A DNA stretch of 54,402 nt from Clostridiales bacterium. Lineage in GTDB: Bacteria; Bacillota; Clostridia; Peptostreptococcales; Acidaminobacteraceae. Positions 43,579 through 51,676 of the stretch are shown here, piece after piece. The stretch lies in NCBI GenBank assembly GCA_016342415.1, contig JAEIOD010000033.1:1-54402 (forward strand). Reading direction: 5' to 3'. Numbering within the stretch: the first letter of the stretch is position 1; every line of letters starts with the position of its first letter. Both the position numbers and the translations under genes were made by a program. The notes below the pieces were generated by a model. That model was not told where the DNA came from. It made no database searches and saw only the letters and a list, made by a program, of their open reading frames with translations.

Positions 43579-44964
43579 CTAAACGTATAAATCTCTTTCC
43601 CCATTTTTAATTTTCTCTAAGTTGGTTTCTGTAAGATTTCTGATGTTCTCTTTTCCTATTGTAACCACTTCTTTATTGATGACATTTTCAACTAATGTTT
43701 TTAACTCATCATCACCATAATCAATGGCAAACTCTTGTAAAGTCATCAACGCATTTGGTTGACACACATTATGAATTTGTCCCGACTTGGCAAGTCTCAT
43801 AAAACGATCACCCGTACGACCACTTCTGTAACATGCCGTACAGTAACTTGGTATGAATCCATCTCTTAAAAGTTCTTTTATGATTTCAAGTGGCGTTCTA
43901 TGATCAGCTACTTCAAATTGATCCACTTTTTTACCGAACTCTGCTTCCTCTTTGTAACCACCAACACCTGTACAAGATCCAGCACTTACTTGAGATACAC
44001 CATAATTTAAAACTTCTTTTCTCATCTCAGCTGATTCACGTGTTGATAAGATAATACCTGTAAACGGTACTGAAAGTCTTATAATCGCAACAATTCTCTT
44101 AAACTCTTCATCCGTTACAATATTCGGGAACTGGTCGAGTTCCATACCAACTGCCTTTTGTAATCTAGGCACAGAAATTGTATGGAAACCTACACCCCAT
44201 TTGTCTTCTAAATGATCGTTATGAAGCATCAAAGCCATCAATTCAAACTTGTAATCAGCAAGGCCAAATAGTACACCACCACCAACATCGTCAATTTTGG
44301 CTTCCATTGCTCTATCAAAGGCAGTTAAGTGATAATCATAGTCGCCTTTTAGTGATTTTGGATGTGCTTCCAAATATGACGGTTTATGGTATGTTTCTTG
44401 GAATAAAATATATGTTCCAATATCTCTTGCTTTTAATTTTTTATAATTTTCAACTGTTGTTGCAGCAATATTGACGTTAATCCTTCTGATGTTACCATTT
44501 TTATTTTCAGTTTTGTAAATGGTATCAATAGCATGACATACATAATCAATATCACAGTTTACAGGATCCTCGCCTACTTCTAGAGCTAGACGCTTATGTC
44601 CCATACTTTCAAGAAGTTTTACTTCATCTTGTATTTCTTTGTCGTTTAATTTTTTTCTGTGGAATTCATTGTCTCTACCGTAACCACAGTAAGTACATGC
44701 ATTTACACAGTAATTAGATACATATAGTGGAGCAAAGATAACAACTCTATTGCCGTATATTTCTTGTTTGATTTCACCAGCAATTCTGAATAATTCAGCA
44801 TTTGCTTCTGGTGTGTCATTTTGAATTAATTTAGAAATCTCTAAATGTGTTAAACCTTTTAACGTTCTAGCCTTTTTTAGAATCTCTTTGATTTCCTCTA
44901 AAGAAGTATTTTTACCTTGTTCAAGTACATCCTCTATATAATCGTGTTTAATAAATTGACTCAT
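43579..44964 (-). CDS. hydG: [FeFe] hydrogenase maturase HydG (tyrosine lyase)
   Basis: A 461-residue radical SAM enzyme that cleaves tyrosine to give the CO and CN ligands of the H-cluster. Radical SAM motif CVNACTYCGYG (CxxxCxxC) near residue 82. The C-terminal second cluster motif starts at SYCTACYRSGRTG and has exactly the CX2CX22C spacing of HydG. The ATG at 44964 follows GGAGG by 7 bases and lies against the hydE stop; a longer in-frame start at 45039 would run into hydE. Close in sequence layout to ThiH. Confidence 0.97.
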   Translation of the reverse strand: MSQFIKHDYIEDVLEQGKNTSLEEIKEILKKARTLKGLTHLEISKLIQNDTPEANAELFRIAGEIKQEIYGNRVVIFAPLYVSNYCVNACTYCGYGRDNEFHRKKLNDKEIQDEVKLLESMGHKRLALEVGEDPVNCDIDYVCHAIDTIYKTENKNGNIRRINVNIAATTVENYKKLKARDIGTYILFQETYHKPSYLEAHPKSLKGDYDYHLTAFDRAMEAKIDDVGGGVLFGLADYKFELMALMLHNDHLEDKWGVGFHTISVPRLQKAVGMELDQFPNIVTDEEFKRIVAIIRLSVPFTGIILSTRESAEMRKEVLNYGVSQVSAGSCTGVGGYKEEAEFGKKVDQFEVADHRTPLEIIKELLRDGFIPSYCTACYRSGRTGDRFMRLAKSGQIHNVCQPNALMTLQEFAIDYGDDELKTLVENVINKEVVTIGKENIRNLTETNLEKIKNGERDLYV

Positions 44965-44965
44965 T

Positions 44966-46015
44966 TTATTTCCTCCATCCATCATGATCACCACGGCCCA
45001 TATCGACTTCAAATCCAACTGAATTGATTCTACCTTCAATACATTGTCTACAGTGAGCGGCTTCGTCTCCCGTACAAATTTTATCTTGGTACAGCTCGTA
45101 CTTCTCTCTTACGTTCGTTGGTGACAAGTTTGGCATTACAACATTAGCACCTACTTTTAAAGCCTTTTCACGCCCTTTACCATCAAGTGTACCCAGTGCT
45201 GTTGTTGATGGTAATAACACAGAAGGAATCATTAATCTCGTTAAAGCCAACATCACAAGTGTTTCTTCAACTGTACCGCCAGTAGTACCTGCAAGCGGTG
45301 TTTTCTCATGAGGAATAAATGGTCCAATACCAACCATATGAGGATTTAATCCTTTTAAGAAGATCAAATCTTCTGCTAAAATTTCATTGGTTTGTCCTGG
45401 AATACCCACCATAAAGCCAGCACCCACTTGGAACCCTATTTCTCTTATATCGTATAAACAAGATTTTCTAGAACTTAGTTTCATATTCTCATGAATCGAC
45501 TCATATAAAGCTTCATTAGCCGTCTCATGTCTCAGTAAGTATCTATCAGCACCTGCATCTTTTAATTTTTTATAACTGTCTTTTGTACGTTCACCTATAG
45601 ACATAGTAACTGCTACATCGGGCCATCTGCTCTTGATTGATGAAATTATATCTACCAGTAGATCGTCTGTAAAGAATGGATCTTCACCACCTTGTAAGAC
45701 AAATGTTCTATACCCTAACCAATACCCTTGATCACAACACTGCATGATCTGTTCTTTTGATAATCTATAACGTTCTGCTTCTTCTTGGTCTCTTCTGATA
45801 CCGCAGTAGTTGCAATTTCTAACACAATAATTTGTAAATTCTATGAGACCTCTCATATAGACAGTATCACCATAATATTCTTGTTTTGTTTCCAGTGAGT
45901 ATTTGAACAATACTTCTTTTTCTGTTTCGGTAATATGATCTAGAATATAAATAAGTTCTGTTTTTGTCAGATCATTTTCTCGATGTAATTTATCAATTAA
46001 ATCAAGTACTTTCAA
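44966..46015 (-). CDS. hydE: [FeFe] hydrogenase maturase HydE (radical SAM)
   Basis: A 349-residue radical SAM enzyme of H-cluster assembly, acting on the HydG-derived iron synthon. Radical SAM motif CVRNCNYCGIRRD near residue 61; FVLQGGEDPFF and GGTVEETLVMLALTR are family-typical. The probable start is TTG at 46015, 4-5 bases after AGGAGGTG, giving the usual HydE length of about 350; an upstream ATG at 46069 lies in the TM1266-type gene. The 10-bp gap to that gene and tight spacing to hydG make one operon. Confidence 0.96.
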   Translation of the reverse strand: MKVLDLIDKLHRENDLTKTELIYILDHITETEKEVLFKYSLETKQEYYGDTVYMRGLIEFTNYCVRNCNYCGIRRDQEEAERYRLSKEQIMQCCDQGYWLGYRTFVLQGGEDPFFTDDLLVDIISSIKSRWPDVAVTMSIGERTKDSYKKLKDAGADRYLLRHETANEALYESIHENMKLSSRKSCLYDIREIGFQVGAGFMVGIPGQTNEILAEDLIFLKGLNPHMVGIGPFIPHEKTPLAGTTGGTVEETLVMLALTRLMIPSVLLPSTTALGTLDGKGREKALKVGANVVMPNLSPTNVREKYELYQDKICTGDEAAHCRQCIEGRINSVGFEVDMGRGDHDGWRK

Positions 46016-46025
46016 TAGGCACCTC

Positions 46026-46277
46026 CTACAATGTTTTCTTAGAGATAGCGGTTTTAACAGTAACACCATCTACATTTCCAAGTTTTCCCGTCAGTTCATT
46101 AATTTCATCCAGATCGCCGTAAACAGTTAAAGAAACAACTGATATGTGTTCTTCAGAAAAAGGAATCCCCATTCTACCACGAATAATTCCCTGAAAATCA
46201 GATACGATATCATTGAATTTTTGATTTGTTCTAAGCGGATCATCTAATACTGCAGAAATAACACCAATTTTTTTCAT
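46026..46277 (-). CDS. Iron-only hydrogenase system regulator (TM1266 family)
   Basis: An 83-residue ACT-like protein of the TM1266 family, annotated elsewhere as a putative regulator of the iron-only hydrogenase system and typically adjacent to hydE. It begins MKKIGVISAVLDDP and includes FQGIIRGRMGIPF and VSLTVYGDLDEIN. The ATG at 46277 follows GGAGG by 5 bases; an upstream ATG at 46328 has no site. First gene of TM1266-hydE-hydG-hydF. Biochemical role not established. Confidence 0.92.
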   Translation of the reverse strand: MKKIGVISAVLDDPLRTNQKFNDIVSDFQGIIRGRMGIPFSEEHISVVSLTVYGDLDEINELTGKLGNVDGVTVKTAISKKTL

Positions 46278-46359
46278 ACTTTCCTCCAAATAAAAAAACT
46301 TCCCCAACATAATGAGAAAGAAGCACACAAAAATAAGACAAGCACAATCGTACTTATAT

Positions 46360-46389
46360 ATTATGGCGTTCCTTTTGAAAAAGAATCAA
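46360..46389 (-). promoter_or_regulatory. Candidate promoter of hyd maturation operon
   Basis: Minus-strand TTGATT (46389-46384), 18-bp spacer, CATAAT (46365-46360), about 80 bp before the TM1266-type start codon. A second, weaker candidate overlaps the Rex-like site further upstream. Confidence 0.5.
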
Positions 46390-46473
46390 CTTTCTTCATT
46401 AGGTTTGCTATGTTGAAACCACATCTAGAAGATTGCTCTCCTAAAGATGGTATATATCTAGAATACACTAAGA

Positions 46474-46491
46474 TTGTTAAAAAAGCAACAA
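46474..46491 (-). promoter_or_regulatory. Rex-like operator upstream of hyd maturation operon
   Basis: The minus strand reads TTGTTGCTTTTTTAACAA, matching the Rex consensus TTGTTAANNNNTTAACAA at 12 of 14 fixed positions. It lies between the DUF1456 terminator and the operon. A possible -35 TTAACA and a TATATA-like -10 sit within and just after it. Confidence 0.65.
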
Positions 46492-46515
46492 TGTTATTAT
46501 ACTTTTTTAGTGTAA

Positions 46516-46549
46516 TTAAAAAGATGTAGTTAAACTAAACCTACATCTT
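46516..46549 (-). terminator. Terminator of DUF1456 gene
   Basis: A 9-bp stem (AAGATGTAG with CTACATCTT), extended by further pairs in the loop and followed on the minus strand by a T run. It overlaps the stop codon region of the DUF1456 gene. Confidence 0.8.
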
Positions 46550-47014
46550 GCTTCTTTGACCTAACGCTTTTAAAAATCCTATAACATAAACGTCACGACA
46601 GTATTTATAACTCTTATGACCTTCTTTTCTAAAGAGTGATGATAATTTATCTTTGGAGATACTAATTTCAACTACTTTAAATAAGTCCAACATATCTTCG
46701 CTGCTAAGAGAAAAAGCTATTTTCAACTTCTTAAGCATCACATTATTAATACTCCTTGGATCTTCTACTATCATTGGCTGTCTTTCTGTCTGTCCAGGTT
46801 TTAAAGGTTGTTCACCTCTATTAAACACGATTAAACCATTCAGAAAAGCTTCCAGTGTTTCATACTCAAATGGTGTTTCATTTTGACCCAGTAAAAGTTT
46901 ATTGACCGCTTCTTCACTCATTTCAACATGACCTAACTCAAATACTTCTACTATATCTAAAGCCTCAAAGCCTAATGCATCACTTAATCTCATCAATCGT
47001 TCTGTATTATTCAT
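46541..47014 (-). CDS. DUF1456 (YehS-like) protein
   Basis: A 157-residue protein of two similar helical halves, each with an AL-(x)-D/ED-hydrophobic opening: MRLSDALGFEALDIVEVFEL and LKKLKIAFSLSSEDMLDLFK. Each is followed by an S-x-x-x-(V/L) motif and AFLNGLIV or VIGFLKAL. This is the duplicated architecture of DUF1456/YehS. The second half has the family FRKEGHKSYKYCRD. The ATG at 47014 follows GGAGGG. Soluble; function unknown. Single-gene unit with its own terminator. Confidence 0.88.
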   Translation of the reverse strand: MNNTERLMRLSDALGFEALDIVEVFELGHVEMSEEAVNKLLLGQNETPFEYETLEAFLNGLIVFNRGEQPLKPGQTERQPMIVEDPRSINNVMLKKLKIAFSLSSEDMLDLFKVVEISISKDKLSSLFRKEGHKSYKYCRDVYVIGFLKALGQRSKM

Positions 47015-47117
47015 ATACCCTCCAAAATTCTTCAAGCATTAATGTCAATCACCAGTACTTTACTCTTTCGAGTTTGAAGATAGATTGATTATATCATCAT
47101 TTTTAGAAAATAACACT

Positions 47118-48011
47118 CTAATCAATCGTAATGCTGTTGATATTTTCTAGTACCTTCCAAGACAATCTCTCCTTGGCCTGTTCTGTCCATCCAGATACTT
47201 TGTTACTGCTTATCAGATGATCCAGTTTTAAAAACTGTTCTTTGTAGATACCCATCGCTTCACTATCCATAATAGAATAGTTATTGTCATCTGACATCCA
47301 TTCCAAAAAACCGTCTACATCATATGTAGGTCCTAAAGATGTATTGATTAAAATTTTGCCTGAACCAAATAACTTAAAATGATCTTTTTCCAATACTTTG
47401 GTATGACGTGGCAAGTGAGTCGATACCATATCAACCGTTTCAAGAAGTTCCTCTAATGGCAAATATTTTATATGATCGTTTTCAATAGATTCTTTTCTTG
47501 TACGACTGTAATAATAGACATCCATACCAAAGGCAGTTGCACGACTTGCTAACATTTGTCCTAAAGCGCCCATACCTATGATGCCTAACTTTTGTTTTGA
47601 TAATTCCAATATACCATCTTTCCATTGATGTTTTCCAAATCCATGTAGTAATTTGATTAACTCAGCCAAGATGAATTCAACAACACCTTCATCACCATAA
47701 TCTCTTACACCTAGAACAGGAATATTTCGTTCTCTACACGCTTTGATATCCACATTGGCACTATTTTCATCTATCAAACTGCAGCACATGCCAACATATT
47801 TAAGATTCGGACAATTCTCAATTATATCTCTTTCAATTCTCGTATTCCAAGAGACTAAAATCACATCTGCATCTTTTACCCTTGATAATATAACATCTTG
47901 ATCCGAGGGATAATCATCGTAATACACCACTTCTTTTGCTAATTTACTCAGTGCCTCTTTAACACCAGGCACCATGCCCGTATAATCTACTGATACAATT
48001 TTATTAAACAT
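47118..48011 (-). CDS. Divergent D-2-hydroxyacid dehydrogenase-like protein
   Basis: A 297-residue NAD-binding protein with the D-2-hydroxyacid dehydrogenase fold. The Rossmann motif GIIGMGALGQ is near residue 147 and the first catalytic-domain lobe is typical. However, the usual catalytic Arg motif (NxxRG) reads NTSLGPTYD, and the expected PH-(I/V)-x-G catalytic His region reads SSNKVSGWTEQ. Two of three catalytic residues thus appear replaced, so it may be inactive, use another chemistry, or bind NAD(H) for regulation. It starts 2 bp after the diguanylate cyclase stop, so they are co-transcribed. Confidence 0.8.
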   Translation of the reverse strand: MFNKIVSVDYTGMVPGVKEALSKLAKEVVYYDDYPSDQDVILSRVKDADVILVSWNTRIERDIIENCPNLKYVGMCCSLIDENSANVDIKACRERNIPVLGVRDYGDEGVVEFILAELIKLLHGFGKHQWKDGILELSKQKLGIIGMGALGQMLASRATAFGMDVYYYSRTRKESIENDHIKYLPLEELLETVDMVSTHLPRHTKVLEKDHFKLFGSGKILINTSLGPTYDVDGFLEWMSDDNNYSIMDSEAMGIYKEQFLKLDHLISSNKVSGWTEQAKERLSWKVLENINSITID

Positions 48012-48013
48012 AC

Positions 48014-49186
48014 TTACTCCTTGTAAATGAAATGTTGATTTCGACCATTCATTTTAGCTTGATACATTGCTTCATCACTTTTTTTAATGACTTCTTCTAA
48101 TGAATGTTTTTCTGGTATCAATGATACCAAACCTATACTAATAGTATACTCGAATCTCTCTTTTAACAAGGAGGTCTTTTTAATTTCTTCTGTTAGTCTT
48201 TGAATATAAGCTTCAGCACCATCGACTTTGGTTTCAGATAAGACAACAATAAACTCCTCTCCACCGTAACGACAATACAGGTCATTCATTCTCATCGTTG
48301 TCGTTAAAGCATTTCCCAAGTGAATCAAAACTTTATCCCCAAACTGATGTCCGTATGTATCGTTTACCTTTTTAAAATAATCGATATCAATAAACAACAT
48401 CGATAAAACATGTTTATGTCTCCTATGATTCTCTAGAAGTCCCACTGCTCGATCCATAAAATATCTCCTATTAGGAATCCGGGTTAACACATCATGTGTC
48501 GCAAGCTCCACCAACGCCTTATCGGATTCTTCTTTAGCTAACAATAAAAATCCAGGTCCACTAACCACAACCAATAATACGAGAGTAATATAACTAAAAT
48601 TTTGAATATAGTTCACTGTGAATAGAGACATGTTTTCAAAGTGAGCATCAATACCTCTTAAGACCATAACAGAACAAAAGATTACATATAATAAACCGAT
48701 ATACCTTTTAAATCTCGAACTGGATTTACTGAACATATATAGAACTGTCGGGAAAATAAAAATGGAGAAAATTATAACTGATGATGCAATTACAAAAATC
48801 TGATCCTTTGCATCTGCCGATATCAATATAAATCCAATACTTGATATTATTAATATCAGGCTTTCTATCCTAAGACTTAATTTGTTCAAATACTTAACCA
48901 TTATTAGCATTACAAGGGCTTCCAGATAAAAACCTGTAAATAGAATCACATTACCTATATCTCTAGATACAAAAATAGGTATATCTCCTCTTAAGAATAA
49001 TAAAAGCCAGGCAATACCTTGATATAATCTGGAATGAGCATATAAAGTAATCATATTCTTTTCATTAAGCTCATTTCGTGTAAATCTATAACCAAAGACC
49101 AACAAACTTAACGCAAAGTTACTCCACACTAAGATGCCAATCAAATCCTTACTATCTAATTCTACCAGTCCGAGTAATCCATTCAT
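48014..49186 (-). CDS. Membrane diguanylate cyclase (GGDEF)
   Basis: A 390-residue enzyme that makes c-di-GMP from GTP. About seven hydrophobic helices occupy residues 15-215, a membrane sensor of unknown ligand. The GGDEF domain follows from about residue 225 with HDVLTRIPNRR, FIDIDYFKKVNDTYGH and the active site RYGGEEF. An RxxD inhibitory site (RMND) lies five residues before GGEEF, so product feedback is likely. No EAL domain. The ATG at 49186 follows TAGGAG by 8 bases; ATG 49249 is inside the upstream terminator. Works with the PilZ protein and the riboswitch in this window, by inference. Confidence 0.93.
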   Translation of the reverse strand: MNGLLGLVELDSKDLIGILVWSNFALSLLVFGYRFTRNELNEKNMITLYAHSRLYQGIAWLLLFLRGDIPIFVSRDIGNVILFTGFYLEALVMLIMVKYLNKLSLRIESLILIISSIGFILISADAKDQIFVIASSVIIFSIFIFPTVLYMFSKSSSRFKRYIGLLYVIFCSVMVLRGIDAHFENMSLFTVNYIQNFSYITLVLLVVVSGPGFLLLAKEESDKALVELATHDVLTRIPNRRYFMDRAVGLLENHRRHKHVLSMLFIDIDYFKKVNDTYGHQFGDKVLIHLGNALTTTMRMNDLYCRYGGEEFIVVLSETKVDGAEAYIQRLTEEIKKTSLLKERFEYTISIGLVSLIPEKHSLEEVIKKSDEAMYQAKMNGRNQHFIYKE

Positions 49187-49236
49187 AAGCATATCTCCTA
49201 TAGTTTGAAGATACCCCGAAATACAGTGTTCACTCG

Positions 49237-49268
49237 AAGAAAAATCCAAGCAAGCTTGGATTTTTCTT
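49237..49268. terminator. Terminator after 527-aa membrane protein gene
   Basis: A 15-bp perfect inverted repeat (AAGAAAAATCCAAGC with GCTTGGATTTTTCTT) with a 2-base centre. It overlaps the stop codon of the 527-residue gene and separates it from the diguanylate cyclase gene. Confidence 0.88.
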
Positions 49269-50850
49269 ATTCAATGGACTTATTTTTAAAATCTAGTGCA
49301 TCTATCTTTATCTGTTCTTCCGTTTCCAAATAACTGATTACAACAGTATCACCTTTTTCGGTTAAAGCGACCAATGGGTATTGGTCTACTGAAACTACAA
49401 ATAAAGTTTCATTGTCTGTAAATTTTACAATAAAGTACCCTTCTTTTAAATAACCCACCCTAGAAATAGTCCCTTTAATTTCTTCTAAACTACTGTACTG
49501 GTCACTTAAGGAATTTGTTGAAGATCCTTCTGAGATCAATATTCTATTGTATTCAGTCTGAGCTTCTCTCAAAGTTTTTCCCCAAGCAACCGCTCTATAA
49601 TTATCAACTGATGCTAAAGCATACCCTACAACGTTACCACTATTACCTTTTAAAGTTGAAAGATATGTTGCTGAACCATTGATGTTAATAAGATATGGAT
49701 ACTTTGCTGTATATCCTGCGTTTTGTACCAACTCTTCCATCAGACCCATTGCCTTATTTTCTGTAGATCCGGAAATTCGATTGTAGTCAGCTTTACAGGT
49801 TCTTGGATTGTATATTAAAAACCCGGTTGTTGCTTGATCTCCACCATAAGATGTGATGCCTGTGTAAAAATAGATGTTTCCATCTTTAAAGACGTAACCG
49901 ATACCATCGGTATTTTTAAGTTTACCTTTATCCGAAGGATTCCACCAGCCATTGATATAACTACCCCAATCGTCAAGGTGTTCTTTGAATATTTCTTTTG
50001 ATGACACTCTGTCTATCCATTCTGGCTGTTCACCTTTTTCAAAGAATTCAACGTCTTTTGTCACGGGATCCACTACAATCACACCTTCTACTTCCGAGGT
50101 AGAAAATCCGGTTTTATGTGTGAAGGCCGTAATGACCCACCTTGGTTCACCAGTTTCATTTTCTTCAAACGAGTAATCTGTAAGCCCTACAGTCTTATAC
50201 TCTGAGTAAACCACTCGCTTAAGATCATTGCTAAAGCTCGCGGAGGGACAAACAGAGAACTCTGAATCAACAAACTCTGCCTCCCCAGTTGTTGCGTTCA
50301 CTTTAATATACCCTGGTACCGTTTGATTTTTTAAGTATTTAAACAAACCCGAATGTTCTAAAGGAAATAACCAATGTGGTTTACCATCAACAACCGATAG
50401 GGTACCATATTCCGATGAAATCTCATACATCGATCCAAGTGATGGATCCTTTTCTGTAATCAATTTTTCACCAAATCTAATCGCATCGGATTCATCCCAA
50501 ATAACTAAGTTATCCATATCCACATTAGGCATGGTTTCGTCGAATGTTATTTCTTCTACGTCTAACATTTTTTGTTTGATATCTGATCTGAATATGGCTG
50601 TAGAAAACAATATACCTACAATCATAACGCCAACCAGCAGTACTGATAATACACCACCAATTTTACCTGGTAGGTGATTTATGGTTTCCTTCTTCTGAAA
50701 TGCATAACCAACAGCTGTCATAATGGCAACAAATATAAATCCCAAGATGATAACATGTGCAAATCCAATATTTAATACAGGTAACATAAACCAAGAAACG
50801 ATAGCTGTTACGATAGCGGCAACCATACCGCCTAATAATGTTTGTTTCAT
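49267..50850 (-). CDS. Unrecognised membrane protein with large extracytoplasmic domain
   Basis: A 527-residue protein I do not recognise. Three hydrophobic helices lie in the first 90 residues (about 5-25, 30-50, 65-88). The remaining 430 residues are soluble, beta-rich and probably extracytoplasmic: aromatic repeats such as KPHWLFPLEH, EPRWVITAF and GWWNPSDKGK, with few cysteines. A C-terminal 75-residue part (IKGTISRVGYLKEG to the end) looks like a small beta barrel. GAGGGGAGG precedes the ATG. Single-gene transcript ended by a strong terminator. Confidence 0.75.
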   Translation of the reverse strand: MKQTLLGGMVAAIVTAIVSWFMLPVLNIGFAHVIILGFIFVAIMTAVGYAFQKKETINHLPGKIGGVLSVLLVGVMIVGILFSTAIFRSDIKQKMLDVEEITFDETMPNVDMDNLVIWDESDAIRFGEKLITEKDPSLGSMYEISSEYGTLSVVDGKPHWLFPLEHSGLFKYLKNQTVPGYIKVNATTGEAEFVDSEFSVCPSASFSNDLKRVVYSEYKTVGLTDYSFEENETGEPRWVITAFTHKTGFSTSEVEGVIVVDPVTKDVEFFEKGEQPEWIDRVSSKEIFKEHLDDWGSYINGWWNPSDKGKLKNTDGIGYVFKDGNIYFYTGITSYGGDQATTGFLIYNPRTCKADYNRISGSTENKAMGLMEELVQNAGYTAKYPYLININGSATYLSTLKGNSGNVVGYALASVDNYRAVAWGKTLREAQTEYNRILISEGSSTNSLSDQYSSLEEIKGTISRVGYLKEGYFIVKFTDNETLFVVSVDQYPLVALTEKGDTVVISYLETEEQIKIDALDFKNKSIE

Positions 50851-50927
50851 GATGACCTCCCCTCAATCATAAAATAAATATCTCTTATACTTAAAGTATA
50901 TCGATATTTATCCAACAATTGAATTTC

Positions 50928-50991
50928 AAAAATGCTACATTCCTAATCCAAAAAAATCATAATTGATAGTTTTAAAGTAAGAATGTAGCAT
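50928..50991 (-). terminator. Long-loop inverted repeat, probable terminator
   Basis: An 11-bp perfect inverted repeat (ATGCTACATTC 50932-50942, GAATGTAGCAT 50981-50991) with a 38-base loop, followed on the minus strand by five T. The loop is unusually long for a terminator. It lies 5 bp past the XRE gene stop. Confidence 0.6.
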
Positions 50992-50996
50992 CTATG

Positions 50997-51476
50997 TTAT
51001 TCTTTAATTTCATGTTTCAAAGAATGTTTTTCTATTTCAATCTCTATGTCGTTTAAGAGTTTCTGTACCGTTTTAATCTGAGGGATCATATCTCTAAGTT
51101 TGACGATTTCATTACTATCCACTATACCGTCAGATAATATATCAAATAATTCTGTTTTAAATACATCTAAAATTTTATTGGCATTAATCAATCCATATCC
51201 TGATTCGAATAATGTTTTCGGGACACTATAATGATGATCCGTCTGTCCGATTTGACAACATTCAGAACAATACATCCTTCTTAAATCCGGATTCTCGTAT
51301 ATTTTACTCATTGAATAAACCACATCAGAAGTTGGTTCGCTCTCATCTGTTTCATAACGACCAAGTGATGCCACACTGATATGAAGCAAGTCTGCAGCTT
51401 CTTCTCTATTAAGAGGATTTTCGTGTTCCTTGTTATATTTTTCTCGTGCTTCTCTATAAATATTATTCTTCTTCAT
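50997..51476 (-). CDS. XRE-family helix-turn-helix regulator
   Basis: A 159-residue protein. The N-terminal HTH_3-like domain covers about residues 15-70 (LNREEAADLLHISVASLGRYETDESEPTS spans recognition helices). A short Cys-rich patch follows (YCSECCQIG near 70) that might bind metal. A helical C-terminus (about 90-155) holds a coiled-coil-like DIEIEIEKH tail. Similar architecture is common in phage-like or integrative-element regulators, but no other mobile genes are near. AGGGG precedes the ATG. Confidence 0.8.
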   Translation of the reverse strand: MKKNNIYREAREKYNKEHENPLNREEAADLLHISVASLGRYETDESEPTSDVVYSMSKIYENPDLRRMYCSECCQIGQTDHHYSVPKTLFESGYGLINANKILDVFKTELFDILSDGIVDSNEIVKLRDMIPQIKTVQKLLNDIEIEIEKHSLKHEIKE

Positions 51477-51633
51477 TTTAACCCCTTACTTAAACTCATA
51501 TTATCAGTATTTTATCATATCAATTTTATATTAACAATTAGAGATGACTATTACCATTATGAAACCCTTAAATTTCTACTAATAGAAACATAATGAATTT
51601 AATTCAATTGAATAGAATAAACATATTCTTTAC

Positions 51634-51665
51634 GAAAAAAACACTCTGATAAAAAATCAGAGTGT
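51634..51665 (-). terminator. Terminator of acidic repeat protein gene
   Basis: A 10-bp stem (ACACTCTGAT with ATCAGAGTGT, 5-base loop) followed on the minus strand by seven T, 11 bp past the stop codon. Confidence 0.92.
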
Positions 51666-51676
51666 CATCATAGTTA

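Noticed and set aside
50997..51476. Evidence for a prophage or integrative element around the XRE regulator
   Set aside because: No integrase, relaxase, phage structural genes or attachment repeats are nearby.
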